Shown here in pieces: positions 47,389 through 58,899 of a stretch of DNA of 64,000 nt; the first letter of the stretch is position 1; each line of letters opens with the position of its first letter. The notes beneath the pieces are model-generated. The model did no database searches. It had not been told where the DNA came from and was given only the letters and a program-made list of their open reading frames with translations. Made by a program: the position numbers and the translations under genes. This DNA comes from Sepiola atlantica (Eukaryota > Mollusca > Cephalopoda > Sepiida > Sepiolidae): the NCBI GenBank assembly GCA_963556195.1, contig OY744537.1:17222774-17286773 (forward strand). The letters are read 5' to 3'.

Positions 47389-48048
47389 TCATGGGTACTA
47401 CTCCAGATGAAGCGCCTAATTTCCGTGACTGCTCGGCGGCAACGATCGGACAGGTCGCGGAAGCGCCCGAGACGAAAACGAGGCCGAAGCAGAGCTGACC
47501 AATCAGGTTACCAATCAGGTTGCTGCCAATCAACAAAACAAGCGATAGACAAAACCTTTCGAACCGGCTGCAAACGTATTCGTAAACCCTGACCCTCGAC
47601 GAGAAAATATATGAAATCCCCCCCCCCCCAAAAAAAATATCCTAAGAAAAATAACATACTTCTTTGTTTTATGTAAAAAGAAAAAGACAAAAAAAAGTTG
47701 CCTAAATATCGTTAAAGAAATAGCATTTACTTCTTTGATTTATGTAAAAGAAGACAAAAAAAAAAAAATTAAAATGGTTCATTTGGCCCACGAAAAAAAA
47801 AAGTTTATATGTCTTCAGTTATGGTTTTTTTCATATTTTTTTTCCATTTTTTTTTCAAAAATGTATTTTTTGTTTTGTATTCTTCATCTTATATTGTCGT
47901 CTGCCACTCTTCCATTTTACGACTTTCAGTTTTGCTTCAGCCTAGTTTTCGTCTCGGCAGCTCTCGGGCGCTTCCGCGACCTGCCCGATCGTTGCCGCCG
48001 AGCAGTCACGGAAATTAGGCGCTTCATCTGGAGTAGTACCCGTTCATG
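47389..48048. repeat. GC-rich inverted repeat with CCAAT motifs
   Basis: 47389-47484 is the near-perfect reverse complement of 47942-48048 (shared CGATCGTTGCCGCCGAGCAG; GAAATTAGGCGCTTCATCTG). The right arm carries an extra 10-nt repeat (TCTCGGCAGC). The arms are far GC-richer than their surroundings. Next to the left arm, three CCAAT boxes lie at 47499, 47511 and 47526. The left arm is open on the minus strand (47282-47536) and the right on the plus (47735-48085), both reading through the same arm. The spacer is AT-rich with a small tandem duplication (47640-47760). Identity unknown. Confidence 0.75.
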
Positions 48049-48059
48049 GAATGTGAGGA

Positions 48060-49290
48060 CTAATAGTAAAATTAAAGAATCTTAGAAAACAGGACTACAG
48101 AGAATAGTAAATCTGCAAAACAAACATTTCTTGCTATATCACACCTGCCGATGTAGATAAGGACAGACAAAGGATGACTACTTACCAATGGACTAAAAGA
48201 GGAGAGAAAATATCAGGATAGCCTTCAGATGGAGGAGACACATTAAAACCTAACCAGCTGATGAAGAATGAAAATAGAGTGTCTGTGTCAGTTGCTCACA
48301 GCTCTCTCTAATGTATTAATGTTGGGCCTAAAATCAATAGAAAGGCACATTACAGAGGTTTACAGATGAATAGGAAAGGATAGGGAAAAGAGGCGTAAGT
48401 TTATCTCACCGGCATGCTTACATCCCCCCTCCACACCTCCAGCAATTCATATTCCTAAGCAACAGGAGGAGAAAAGAAAATACTTGCTAAAAAAAGGGAG
48501 TTTTCTCCTCAGTCACACATTATATTCCAAAGCATGTTTATTTGATCACACTTGACAGATTAGTTCATTAAAACTTTCTCATATTGCCAAGTGTGAAAAG
48601 AAAGAGTACAAAGATTGGGGAAATATTTTGTTTAGTAAAAAAAAAAGAAAAAAAGAAAAAAAAAGAAAAGATTTGAATGAAAGAAAGAAAACAAAATGAA
48701 TAGACACAAATCCTTTATTGGCAATTTAACCCCACCACACACATACATGCACCTTAAAATTTAAATTATAAATTTCTTAAGAGTGAATATGCAAGTTTTA
48801 AATTGCTTTTTAAATCACTTTTGAGTCAGTTAAGAAAATAAAAAAAAATTGCTCTCATCCATTTTTTTTAAAAATAGAAATATTCAGAAAGACATCTGAT
48901 TGGTTCATTTCTTAAGATCTAAATTTTATGGGATTTTAAGAAATGTATACACTGAAAATATATAGCAATTGTTACCTAGCTTGATTTTAAAATCGGTTTT
49001 ACTTTTTTTTAAAGATATACATACATGATTTACCAGAAGGGCATCTTTTAATTTGTGCAACAGGTTTTTCAGAGAGAAATGTGGCAAGAGAGAATTATTT
49101 TGAAAAGTTAAATTCCAAGAGAATAAAAAATGTGAAGAACTCAAATGGAAGAACGATAATGAGTCATCGCAGAATGTCGGATCAGTTGAACTGTAAACTG
49201 GCTATCTTAAATCACTATGAGAATATTATATAGACCAACTATTTGGTTTAAAACAGACCGAAGGAAAAATATCACAAGGCAAATTGAATA
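48060..49290. other. AT-rich non-coding DNA
   Basis: A-rich tracts at 48637-48700. No supported gene. Confidence 0.5.
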
Positions 49291-49329
49291 AGCATGCTCA
49301 AGAAAACATACATATATAAAAGAGCTGTT

Positions 49330-49685
49330 AAACCTGGCATAGTGATATGGAACAAGGAGAGAGTAGCAACCCTAGTTAAAGTCACTGTTCCTAATGATGT
49401 TGGGTTAAACAGAGCTGAGAGGGAGAAGATAACTAAATACCAAAGTCTTATGTACGACATTAAAAAACAAAACAAAAACAAAAACAAAAAAACGGAATCT
49501 TAGGAAGATCTCCATCATTCCAATAATCATAGGAGCCCACACAAAAATCCAGTAATCATAGGGCCCATGTGCAAGAGAGATGCACTTAAAGGAACAGTTA
49601 AAATCCTAAAAAGATCTCAGTTGGAGTCTCTGAAATAGTGGGTTTATGTCTTGCATTCAGTAGGATGCCCCATCTCCAGGGAAAA
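49330..49685 (+). pseudogene. LINE family Z C-terminal tail
   Basis: Frame 49294-49503 reads IVIWNKERVATLVKVTVPND followed by VGLNRAEREKITKYQSL, then a stop near 49501. The last block, LKGTVKILKRSQLESL, follows at about 49588-49637, then the AGTAGGATGCCCCATCTCC tail that continues into the zinc-finger frame. Confidence 0.7.
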
Positions 49686-50110
49686 CAAAGAGAAAATTGA
49701 AAATGAAAGAGGGAAAGCATATTCCTGTAAAGTGTGTGGTTCTCCATTTTCACCGAATCCTCACATGATGGCTCACATGCGATCACACAGGAAAAAAAGA
49801 GAGAAAACATATTCTTGTGAAGTTTGTGGAACTGCATTTTCAGAGAACTGTGGTTTGAAAAAGCACATGCGAACACATAGAGAAACCATATTCTTTTAAA
49901 GTCGATGGATCTGTATTTTCAAAAGAATTCTCTTCTGCAATCTTAAATATGAACACATGGGGGAGAAACCATATTGTAAAGTTCAGATAATTCCAATTTG
50001 AAATAACACATGTGCATACACGAAAGATAAACCATACTTTTCTAAACTTTGTAGATCTGTGATTTCATGAAGTTCAATTTGAAAAACCACAAGAAAATAC
50101 ATTGTTATAT
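49651..50110 (+). pseudogene. C2H2 zinc-finger gene fragment, decayed
   Basis: Frame 49651-49899 contains two intact C2H2 fingers. Finger 1 is YSCKVCGSPFSPNPHMMAHM plus RSH; finger 2 is YSCEVCGTAFSENCGLKKHM plus RTH. Both fit C-x2-C-x12-H-x3-H, with linkers near the usual form (KREKTY). A 1- or 2-base shift right after finger 2 ends the frame. Beyond it, remnants of two or three more fingers (EKPYSFKVDGSVFSKE, lost cysteines, and further ACACATG repeats to about 50100) are visible. The N terminus of the frame is LINE tail, not a zinc-finger protein start. C2H2 genes are greatly expanded in octopus, so this is likely a fragment of such an array. Confidence 0.75.
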
Positions 50111-50615
50111 GAAACAAACCCGAAAGGACTGCTCTCATCATTGATGTAACCGTCTCGAATGACTATGGCCTCAATAGAGACGAATGCGAAAATATCAGGA
50201 TCTCAAGAATGACTTAAAAACATGGTCTCTGAAAGAAATAAACATTACACCGGTTGTAGTAGGCACAACTAGCCTAATTAAAAAAATCTTTAAAAATACT
50301 TAGACACAATTTCTGAAAGACCAAGTTGCAGCGAAATACAGACAGCAACCTTAAAAGGGCACAACGTCTATTTATAAAAGAGCGCTCGGATATAAATTTA
50401 AATCATAACGAAATCAAGTGTTAGTTCCAGGAAGGAACCCCTTGATTTCTTTGAACTTAAATTAAATAAAAAATTTGTACTCAACGTTTGGGAAGTAGGA
50501 GAGAACCTTAAATGAACCCTTGGATATCTATGTATCTCATAAAGAAATACAGTGTTAGCTTCAGGAAGGGGGCTCTTGATTTCTAAGAACCTACTGAAGT
50601 AAAATGGGGGGGAAA
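50100..50615 (+). pseudogene. LINE family Z tails, one plus a partial
   Basis: 50110-50220 carries RTALIIDVTVSNDYGLNR-like coding with later shifts, then a WSLKEI..TPVVVGTTSLIKK-like block to about 50290 and a 3' part to 50445. The 3' part is repeated at 50505-50615 (TCTTGATTTCTAAGAACCTA). Confidence 0.65.
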
Positions 50616-51545
50616 AAAAGAAGAAATATATATCGATACAGGAAGTTGCTAAATAACGATGCATTTAGTGGTTAATGTTAAGTACAATATTTAGATACGA
50701 AGGGAGGATTATTGAACAACTTAGATAAGAAATCTTATTTTTGCTTGGCCACGAAGCGTTTATTGTGAAAATGAGGTCTGCTTCGTGAAATTCTTTTTTG
50801 TTTTGAAACTGTTGTTTCGGTTTGATTATTTCATAATAGTTGTTTTTAGTCGTCTCATCGGAACAAGGCAAAAGATGTCCTTTGTGTTCGGAAGTTATTT
50901 GACTGCCTCTATGTTTGACGTCTACTTCTCCAAAAGCCCGTCAAAAGTTGGGTTGTGCTCATTACAATATATAGTGGACTCTTACAAAAAAGCCCTTTCG
51001 AGGAAATACTGTCAACATAATTAAAAGGGGGACAACTCATATTTTCTAGATTGCAGGTTATTTAAGACTGCAACAAGCTCTCCAAGATGCTGGTATCTTT
51101 TTTAAAACAATTTTAGTCTGCTATAAAAATAATATCAGTAAAAGAAAACTTGATAAGGATGACTATTTAGATGAAATATTTAACACTTCTTTAATAGATT
51201 TTTATGTATTTTCACAAGTATAAACTTAAACAGTTACAAAATGAAGAGATAAGATGTAAAGATTTTAATACATATTATTCAATCTATTAAGAAACAAAAG
51301 AGACAAATGAAAACAAAAAACTTGTTGCCAAATTAGAAAATAACAAATTTAAAAAAAAACCTTCATGTTGATTAGCAATAGATTATTTGAGCAGTTGACT
51401 ATAAATGGACATCTATCAGATGAAAATAGTAAAATTATATCAAATATATAAAATTATGTCAGCCGGATTTTAAAAGTTGGACTTGAATATCATTTAAGTC
51501 GACAAATCAAACTTTGATTCTGACTAACCAATTTTCACTTGTTAT
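50616..51545. other. Unrecognised, partly repeat-like DNA
   Basis: An open frame at 50785-51024 (79 codons) and several short A/K-rich frames to 51520 could be debris of a retroelement protein, but no motif is clear. Confidence 0.35.
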
Positions 51546-51549
51546 TGTT

Positions 51550-52143
51550 GGTCCCCCGATTTATAAAATCGGGAGACCTATGTTTTGAGGCATGTCCGTC
51601 CATCCGTCCGTCCGGATTTTTCTCCGCAACCATCCATTGAATTTCTCTGCAATTTTGCATGAAGTTGTAGCTTTGGTCAGGTTAGAAAGTGACCTTCTCT
51701 GATTTAAAAAAAAAAAAATCTGGTTAGCCCCCCCAGGGGGTCAAAAGGCCCCAAAATAGCAAAAAATGACATTTTTTGCCCCATAACTTTTCATCCATCC
51801 ATTCAATTTCTCTGAAACTTGGCCAAACTGTGGAGGCAATTGTTCCTAATAGAAAATAAGTATCGCTGACCTTGGAAAAAAATCTGGTTTGCGCCCCCAG
51901 GGGGTCAGAAGCCCCCAAAATGGCAAAAAAATGACCCTTTTCTCCCATAACGTTTGATCCATCCATTCAATTTTTCTGAAACTTGGCCAAAATGTAGAGG
52001 CAATTGTTCTGGATATAAAATGAGCATCTTTGACCTCAGAAAAATTCTGGTTCGCGCCCCCAGGGGGTACAATGAGGGTCAAAAATGCCCAAAATTTATT
52101 GCATTTTACATTCGCCACATCGAGTCACATACAGAGGGGGACC
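51550..52143. mobile_element. Element with GGTCCCCC termini and three internal repeats
   Basis: The left end GGTCCCCCGAT (51550) and right end GGGGGACC (ending 52143) are inverted. A hairpin CCCGATTT/AAATCGGG lies at the left end. The body has three diverged units about 165 bp long, each with CCATCCATTCAATTT-like, AACTTGGCC-like and GCCCCCAGGGGGT (51724, 51889, 52053). Overlapping minus-strand open frames (51724-51966, 51846-52118) follow the repeat. It resembles non-autonomous elements known widely in invertebrates; the name is not recalled with confidence. Confidence 0.55.
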
Positions 52144-53143
52144 ACGCACGCGCGGCTTGTTTATCAATATATAGTTTGCTAATATGAAGACATTCTTAAA
52201 TAAACACTTAAAAAGAAAAAATAAGCTACGGGGGAATAACTTTTATTGTTTTATTTGTATTTTAGCTACTTAACCTAACAAGAAAAGCGTGGCTATAGAA
52301 CATAGAAATATTTACAAAACAAATTTGAACGTAATGGGTCCCAGTCAATACTGAGTCGATACAGCAAGCAAGTAAAATTTAAATTTTGCTTTTAAGAGAT
52401 AAAGGAGGGTAAAATGTATTGCATGAATACACAAATATCTCCATAACATTAAAAAGATCTGAATTACATTTTATTTAAAAAATCTTTTATCAAATGTTTT
52501 GATAAAAAATAATTAACCGGTATGTACCAAAACGATTTGAATAACACTAGCAGATGTTTTTGAATACAACTTTTTTTTATTATTATTACTTTTTTTTCTC
52601 CAATTTTATTAATTTATCCAATAATATTTAATACACTTGTTTCAAATGTATAAATCAATAGACAACAAAGAATGGACGGATAACATTTACAAAATGTTTC
52701 AATGTATAAATTATCAAAAACATTCTGAAAACCTTGTTCTATCAGCAAAACTAATTTAGTTAACATTGATGCAAAAAATAATAGACATGAATCTCTCCAA
52801 TTCATCTATATCCATAGAATGTGTCAATTCACAAGTGTAGACTATTTAGCTGAGAAATGAACTTGGGTTGACCCGCGGAAAGTGTGTGGGTCAAGTGATG
52901 GTGTGGAGATAAGTGTGTTTTGTAGAAGGGTGTGGAGGCTGAAGAGACAAAATGCATGAAAAGTTAATATCTGCTAGGGAACAAATGAATAGAAGAGAGA
53001 GGGGGAGAAAAAAAAAGGGACCAGCTTTATACACACACACACACAGATGACTTACAAAGCAGCAGCAGCAACAAGTAAGCTTTTCTTACCCAGTAAAGAA
53101 ATGTAAGAAAGGTTATAAATAGCATTCCTTTCTCTCAAGTTTG

Positions 53144-53181
<38 letters not shown>

Positions 53182-53455
53182 ATACATAGAATTTGACAAC
53201 TCTGAAAAAGGTAAACCCCAAACATATCTGGTACTAGCAGAATATGTGATATTCAATGGTGGATAAATTCAATAGTAATCAGCTTGTTCCATTAGTGCCA
53301 TACAGACAGTTTTGTTTTTTTTATTTAAAAAAATATTTGTTTATATAATGGCTAATCGCTATTTCACTTCGATAACCACCTCATGTTGTTAATACTAAAA
53401 GTTCCCAATATTTACTAACAGTTGCATGGATAAGTAAGGTTAGTTAATTAATGGA
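52144..53455. other. AT-rich DNA with (CA)n and (CT)n
   Basis: (CA)n at 53031-53045 and (CT)n at 53151-53180. No supported gene. Confidence 0.5.
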
Positions 53456-53459
53456 TCAA

Positions 53460-53580
53460 GGAATCATCATCATATTCGGTTTAAGGTCAGTTTTACATGC
53501 TGGCATGTATTGGCTGGCTTTTAGAAACTGACTACCAAACTAACCTATCTCAGGCCAGGTCTTTATTTATCCCCCTTTCT
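53460..53580 (+). repeat. RTE-type LINE 3' tail
   Basis: CATCATCATATTCGGTTTAA, TTTTACATGCTGGCATGTAT and GGCCAGGTCTTTATTTATCC match the reverse complement of 30960-31095. Confidence 0.65.
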
Positions 53581-53704
53581 CTCAAGTCCTGGAAACGAAA
53601 AGATTATAACTTAACAGATGTGTTAATATCTGAAAACAAAAATGTGCTAATTTTCTGCATTCCAAATGTTCAATATTTAACAAAGATATTATGTTTCTGA
53701 ATTT

Positions 53705-54118
53705 TTTAGATGAGGATTGATAATTTGTATAATTTGGATTATTCGGACTACTGTTCTCATCTTGAGTGTTATTCTCACAACATTTCGGCAAATGTAACCC
53801 CCGACCTTGTTGAGGTGTATCTTGTCAAACTTGGGAATCTGCACAATTTTGAACGGAACTTTTATTTTTATGTAGTATGCTTTCGTTCCGTCAGCTATGA
53901 CATGGTAGAAGTCTTCAGTTTCTCGCAATTCCGAGTATCGTCCGCACTTAGGATTGAACCTTCAGAAGAGTGCACCTAGAACTGAATTTTTTTACTTAGT
54001 ACTTTATCCGCTATACCGCGAGTCCTTGCACCTGAAGAAGATCAGAGGCTACATCGGCTGAAACGTTGTGAGAATAATACTCAAGATGAGAACAGTAGTC
54101 TGAATAATCCAAAGCTAG
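53705..54118. repeat. Inverted family H pair around a tRNA-like SINE head
   Basis: 53705-53815 (minus) and 54029-54118 (plus) are family H copies in opposite orientation. Between them, on the minus strand, GCGGTATAGCGGATAAAGTA (about 54020-54001) fits an A box and GGTTCAATCC (53960-53951) a B box, about 45 bases apart, as in a tRNA. No acceptor stem is evident, so this is a tRNA-derived SINE head rather than a tRNA gene. Confidence 0.6.
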
Positions 54119-54181
54119 TACTTAAAACTCCTATTCTTAAATTCTATAAAATTTTAGCTTTATCCCAATAAAACAAAATCT

Positions 54182-54990
54182 ATTATACTAAAGCTGAGTT
54201 AACGCTGGTTTCCCTAAGGTATTTTTCCTATATTTTAATCACACAAAATACATGTTAAAATATTTCTTAGTTTGAGGATTGAGTTATGTTTAAAATAACT
54301 TCCATTTTAATTGTTCTAATCAACCATAAGTTGCAATTAACTGACAAAATGACCCATCTCTCTCTCTCTAAAGATCTATCACTTTCGAACTCTCTCACTA
54401 TTTTACTCCCTCGTTCTTAATTTATAGTTTCTCATTCTACTCTCTCTTGCATGTATCTAAGGTAAAGAAAGACAAGAATAAAAAGATTGGAAGAGTCCAT
54501 TATAAACAAAAAGAAATAACACAATTAATAATAAAATGAAAGAGATTGCCAGAAAGAGAGAGAACAAACAGAAAGTGACTAATTTGAGATTATGTCTGTA
54601 TTTTTACTTACCCTGTCCTGTGCAGTTCTAGGAGGTCCACCCTCCCAGGCTTCGCCTCCCCTCTTTGGGGAGGAGTAAGTTTATTGCTTACTGCTTGAGG
54701 CGCCCCTACCGGGGAATGCCGACGGGGCTGCCCAGGCAATTTTTAAATGGCCAGAGTGCTCACCTCTCGAGCGCTGGCTTTTAACCCCACTTACTCGACC
54801 CAAGCTGTGGTCACATCTTACTTGTGGGAGTAAGATAAAACTGGCCTTGTGCCTAACTCCTGCTGAGGAGGAAATAAAAAAAAAAATATGTCTGTATTTT
54901 TTAACTGGCTCTGCAAACTCACTTTTTCCTGATTCAAACAATCTAGCTAAAGCTGAATGGGCGACTCAACGGGTCTCATTTTTTTTTCTA
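54182..54990 (+). repeat. Dispersed family F, full copy with nested SINE
   Basis: Starts with ATACTAAAGCTGAGTTAACG and ends near AACGGGTCTCATTTTTTTTT. The 5' part matches 17099-17560 and 61318-61405 (minus); the 3' part matches 39001-39250. It contains a (CT)n patch and a SINE at 54606-54886. Confidence 0.7.
54606..54886 (+). mobile_element. SINE family V insertion with 15-bp target duplication
   Basis: TATGTCTGTATTTTT flanks the element at 54591-54605 and 54887-54901. The 281-bp body ends in a poly-A tail. Copies at 38640-38835 and 41522-41765 lack preserved duplications. The A-box-like GGCCAGAGTGC lies in the middle, so the 5' half may be a separate module. Two family F copies without the insertion give the empty site. 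Confidence 0.85.
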
Positions 54991-55144
54991 GTAACTGTAT
55001 AACAATGAAATACATGTACAATCGTATTTTAGGGCATATGATCCTAACAGATAATTTATGTATTTATGTAGTAACAATGGCAACAACTTTTCAAAAAGTG
55101 CTTTTTGTTTTTTTTTTGTTTTTTTTTTCTTTTTTTTTCTTTTA

Positions 55145-55210
55145 CTAAAGAGTCACCACTTATCAAGGTCCAAAGGCCACTCGAGGATACGGGTTAATGA
55201 GTTTTCTAGG
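55145..55210 (-). repeat. LINE 3'-UTR fragment
   Basis: GAGTCACCACTTATCAAGG and CCACTCGAGGATACGGG correspond to the reverse complement of the LINE tail at 2610-2660. Confidence 0.6.
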
Positions 55211-55271
55211 TGGACGGTGAGACAACACCGTGAATATTGATAACGATGGTTGAAATTAGGAAGAATTGGAT

Positions 55272-55540
55272 GAATGTAAGCATAGCATGCAATAGGATTA
55301 TAGGATTTTATACAAACTTTATGAAATTTAATCTTTAAACAAATTCAAATGCAATAGGATTATAGGATTTTATACAAACTTTATGAAATTTAATCTTTAA
55401 ACAAATTCAAATGCAATAGGATTATAGGATTTTATACAAACTTTATGAAATTTAATCTTTAAACAAATTCAAATGCAATAGGATTATAGGATTTTATACA
55501 AACTTTATGAAATTTAATCTTTAAACAAATTCAAATTTGA
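55272..55540. repeat. 62-bp minisatellite, about 4.3 copies
   Basis: Unit AATGCAATAGGATTATAGGA plus TTTTATACAAACTTTATGAA plus ATTTAATCTTTAAACAAATTC; copies are identical over most of their length. Confidence 0.95.
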
Positions 55541-55619
55541 TTTGAAGCTAATTTTTTTTATTGTATTGAATGAGTTGGCTTTGTCTGTATTACATTAAAT
55601 CAACCTTTTTCGGGTTATT

Positions 55620-55862
55620 TACCGGCCCCGTTTGCATAATGGTTAGAATGTTCGCTAATAGGTCGAGAGACCGAGATTCAATCCTCGGTAGAGTCATACC
55701 AAAAACTAAAAAAATGGTACTTGATACTTCCTTGCTAAAAACTCGTCATTAAAAGCTGAGGATCAAGGGTAAGTGATGCCCTCCCCTACATCTGTATAGT
55801 AGCCAATGAATAGGGAGCCTTCAGCTAGTCCTCGACTACAGCCGATCCTTTTTTATTATTAT
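55620..55862 (+). mobile_element. tRNA-derived SINE
   Basis: GCATAATGGTTAGAATG (A box, about 55634) and GAGATTCAATCCTCGG (B box, 55673-55688) are spaced as in a tRNA. They are followed by a non-tRNA body and a T/A-rich end. The frame 55570-55752 crosses the promoter and is not a gene. Confidence 0.7.
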
Positions 55863-55954
55863 TAAAGTTGAAACAACACCTATTCCAAACGATTTATTGA
55901 GCATTAAAAGATAGTGTAATAGTACAATATTACTAAGAGTAATAGTATAGTTTC

Positions 55955-55957
<3 letters not shown>

Positions 55958-56001
<44 letters not shown>

Positions 56002-56168
56002 AATAACAAAAATGATGCCCTATAAAGTTAAGGGTGACTAATAATGCAATCTTCTGCATCTTTATCACTTAGGAAGTGAAACAATTGTTATAGTAATATA
56101 ACTAAAAGCAACAAACGCTACAATCACCATAAAAATACATTATATATAAATATACAGATATATATATA
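55958..56168. repeat. (TA)n and AT-rich DNA
   Basis: A TA tract at 55958-55998; AT-rich sequence to the MITE. Confidence 0.7.
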
Positions 56169-56365
56169 CAGGGTGGTCACTAGAAAAGCGGGAAGTTTGA
56201 GGTTGTAAATTTTATTGTTTGAATTTTATTTTGTTCAAATTTTATTGCGCATGGCTTATTCACTTCTTCGATTTGCACGGACAACATTTTGAGCATCTGT
56301 AAGTTTTTCTTTGTAAAAACAAATTAGTGTTTGACAAATTTCCCACTTTTCTAGCAACCACTCTG
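56169..56365. mobile_element. Mariner-like MITE, 197 bp
   Basis: Inverted termini of about 30 bp: CAGGGTGGTCACTAGAAAAG at the left; reverse complement of the right end CAGAGTGGTTGCTAGAAAAG. The flanking TA on both sides is the Tc1/mariner target duplication. No coding capacity. Confidence 0.8.
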
Positions 56366-56409
56366 TATATATAACTATAGATTTTTTTTTGTTAGGATAA
56401 TCTTAATTA

Positions 56410-57220
56410 TGTAAAACTAGAATACCTGTCCCAAGATAGGTAAAATTAATTCACCTGAACAAAATTTGCTACATGGCTGAAATTGCAGGTTCCTACCTTT
56501 CCCCAACATTATTAGTGCATATCTGACCATAATAGATTTGATAGGATTTGAACTTGGCATACCAGATTCCATAATCCGCAATTATGTGATTGTATTTGAA
56601 AGAGTAGATCAGTGAAAAAAAGAAAATACATGCCTAAATAATTTTTGAATATATTCTCGGAATAATCCTTGAACATTTTCCGACTAAATGTTTATCAGAG
56701 CAAATATATGAATAACCATTTTTTTTCCAGAGCTGCTAGGATACTTTAGGAGCATGAAAACCTTGATTATCTCAAGTGGGAGACCATGGTGCTAAGTTTG
56801 GTAAAATAAGGAAAGAAAAAAAATATTGTTTCCCTTTGGAATGATGCCAAATCCACGAACAGGCAATTTCAAGGCAACACGAGCAAAAATAAAACTAGAA
56901 GATTAAAAGGACTCAGTCCGTACGTTAGGTTCTAATGATCTCCTCTGTAGGCCAAGCACAAAGTATAAACATCATACAAGAGCATTAATTAAGAAAGAAA
57001 GACTCAGAAATAACACCAACGGATTGAGCTACAGGCAATGCGAAAAGTAGACAAGAAACAACAGTAAAAAATCAATTGCTGGAATGTCCTACTTCTAGTG
57101 ATGAAGTTCAATTCCTAGTTTGGTGCTTCAAGATTTAACAAATACAAGATGTCTCTCTAAGCATGAACAGCAGAATAAGAACAGTAAAGAAAGTCTAATT
57201 TGAAAGTTACAGTGTAAACA
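56410..57220. other. Non-coding DNA with dispersed motif
   Basis: The start matches the 20496 motif (CTGTCCCAAGATAGG..). Beyond about 56600 no recognisable gene or repeat is seen. Confidence 0.45.
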
Positions 57221-57228
57221 TAGATACC

Positions 57229-57385
57229 AGCTATTACTAATAGAGATTTGGTATCTGTACTATCTTTTAATGCTCAATTCAGTTTACTATACTATTTCAG
57301 ACTAATGTACTATCTTTCAATACTTAAATCAGGGGAAGAGGGTAGTGCATGTTCTGTTGTCATGAGATCATCCTCCTTTGACATG
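57229..57385 (+). repeat. Dispersed repeat shared with 3.4 and 59.2 kb
   Basis: 57229-57258 matches 3431-3460. 57287-57385 (TATTTCAGACTAATGTACTA, GTTGTCATGAGATCATCC) matches 59187-59275 and in part 59340-59365. Confidence 0.6.
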
Positions 57386-57474
57386 TCAACAAGAAATTGT
57401 CACAATCGGCTGTTCATGAGCAAACTCATATATATATATAAATATAAATATAAAATTATTATTACCTACAGACG

Positions 57475-57545
57475 CCAGCGTTTTAAGCTTATTACTCTCA
57501 TCAGTGTAGGAAGTAACAATTTCAGATGGTCGAAACGCACAAACC
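57475..57545 (-). repeat. Retroelement-end-like motif (CTGATGA...AAAACG)
   Basis: Minus-strand reading gives CACTGATGAGAGTAATAAGC and then AAAACGCTGGCG. The start matches a hammerhead core exactly (CTGATGA) but stem II and the GAAA element are decayed. Confidence 0.35.
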
Positions 57546-58096
57546 CAGTTCACAGAGTCAACCTAGACTCCGCAAGCTATCGCTCTATCTCCACGACCAC
57601 CGGGAATTATGTGATTAAGGAGAAATTAAGTTCTATTTGTGCCTAAAGAAAGCGGGCAACAGACAGAAGACTATCGAGAGGGTTCAATGAACGTTTTCAG
57701 AACTTTGCTTTAAAGCTAAGTGACAATCCCGGAGAGTTCTCAACTTTAATTTCTTAAAAGGGGCTTTATAACAATAAAAAATATATATGGGTGTGTGTGT
57801 GTATTGCAAAAATATATATACTAGCCTATTTTTGCTAATATTTTTTATACATGACTATGTGAGAAGAATATATTTGAGATTTTCAAAATTTCATTCACAA
57901 ATCAACTATAAAAAAGGTATTAGTTTCTTTTTTACCGTAAATATTTATGATAAATAATCAAGTGTTATACAAATCCCTGATATTTTGGGATATTCATTTT
58001 TATTAAAACATGAGTGTTTGCTAGAATTGTTTATGTAGTAGAAGGTAGCCAAGCAGTTGCTTTATGATATTTTTAAGTTAACTAGGATTAGTGATG

Positions 58097-58775
<679 letters not shown>

Positions 58776-58899
58776 TGAAGCATTTCTTTTACAGGCTGTT
58801 TGTCTAATCTGATAAATATGACTAATAAAACATGTCATCTGATACATCTCCAAGTAAATGCTGTCATATTTCACGTGCACGTGGTGATCTTAGTTGCAC

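Noticed and set aside
47282..48085. Two small protein genes in the GC-rich arms
   Set aside because: Both frames read the same inverted-repeat arm and run into AT-rich low-complexity sequence; no domain seen.
53935..54025. tRNA gene on the minus strand
   Set aside because: A and B boxes are present but no acceptor or anticodon stem can be formed; a SINE head is the better reading.
57248..57646. 132-codon plus-strand frame
   Set aside because: It crosses a dispersed repeat, a (TA)n tract and a retroelement-end motif, and has no recognisable domain.
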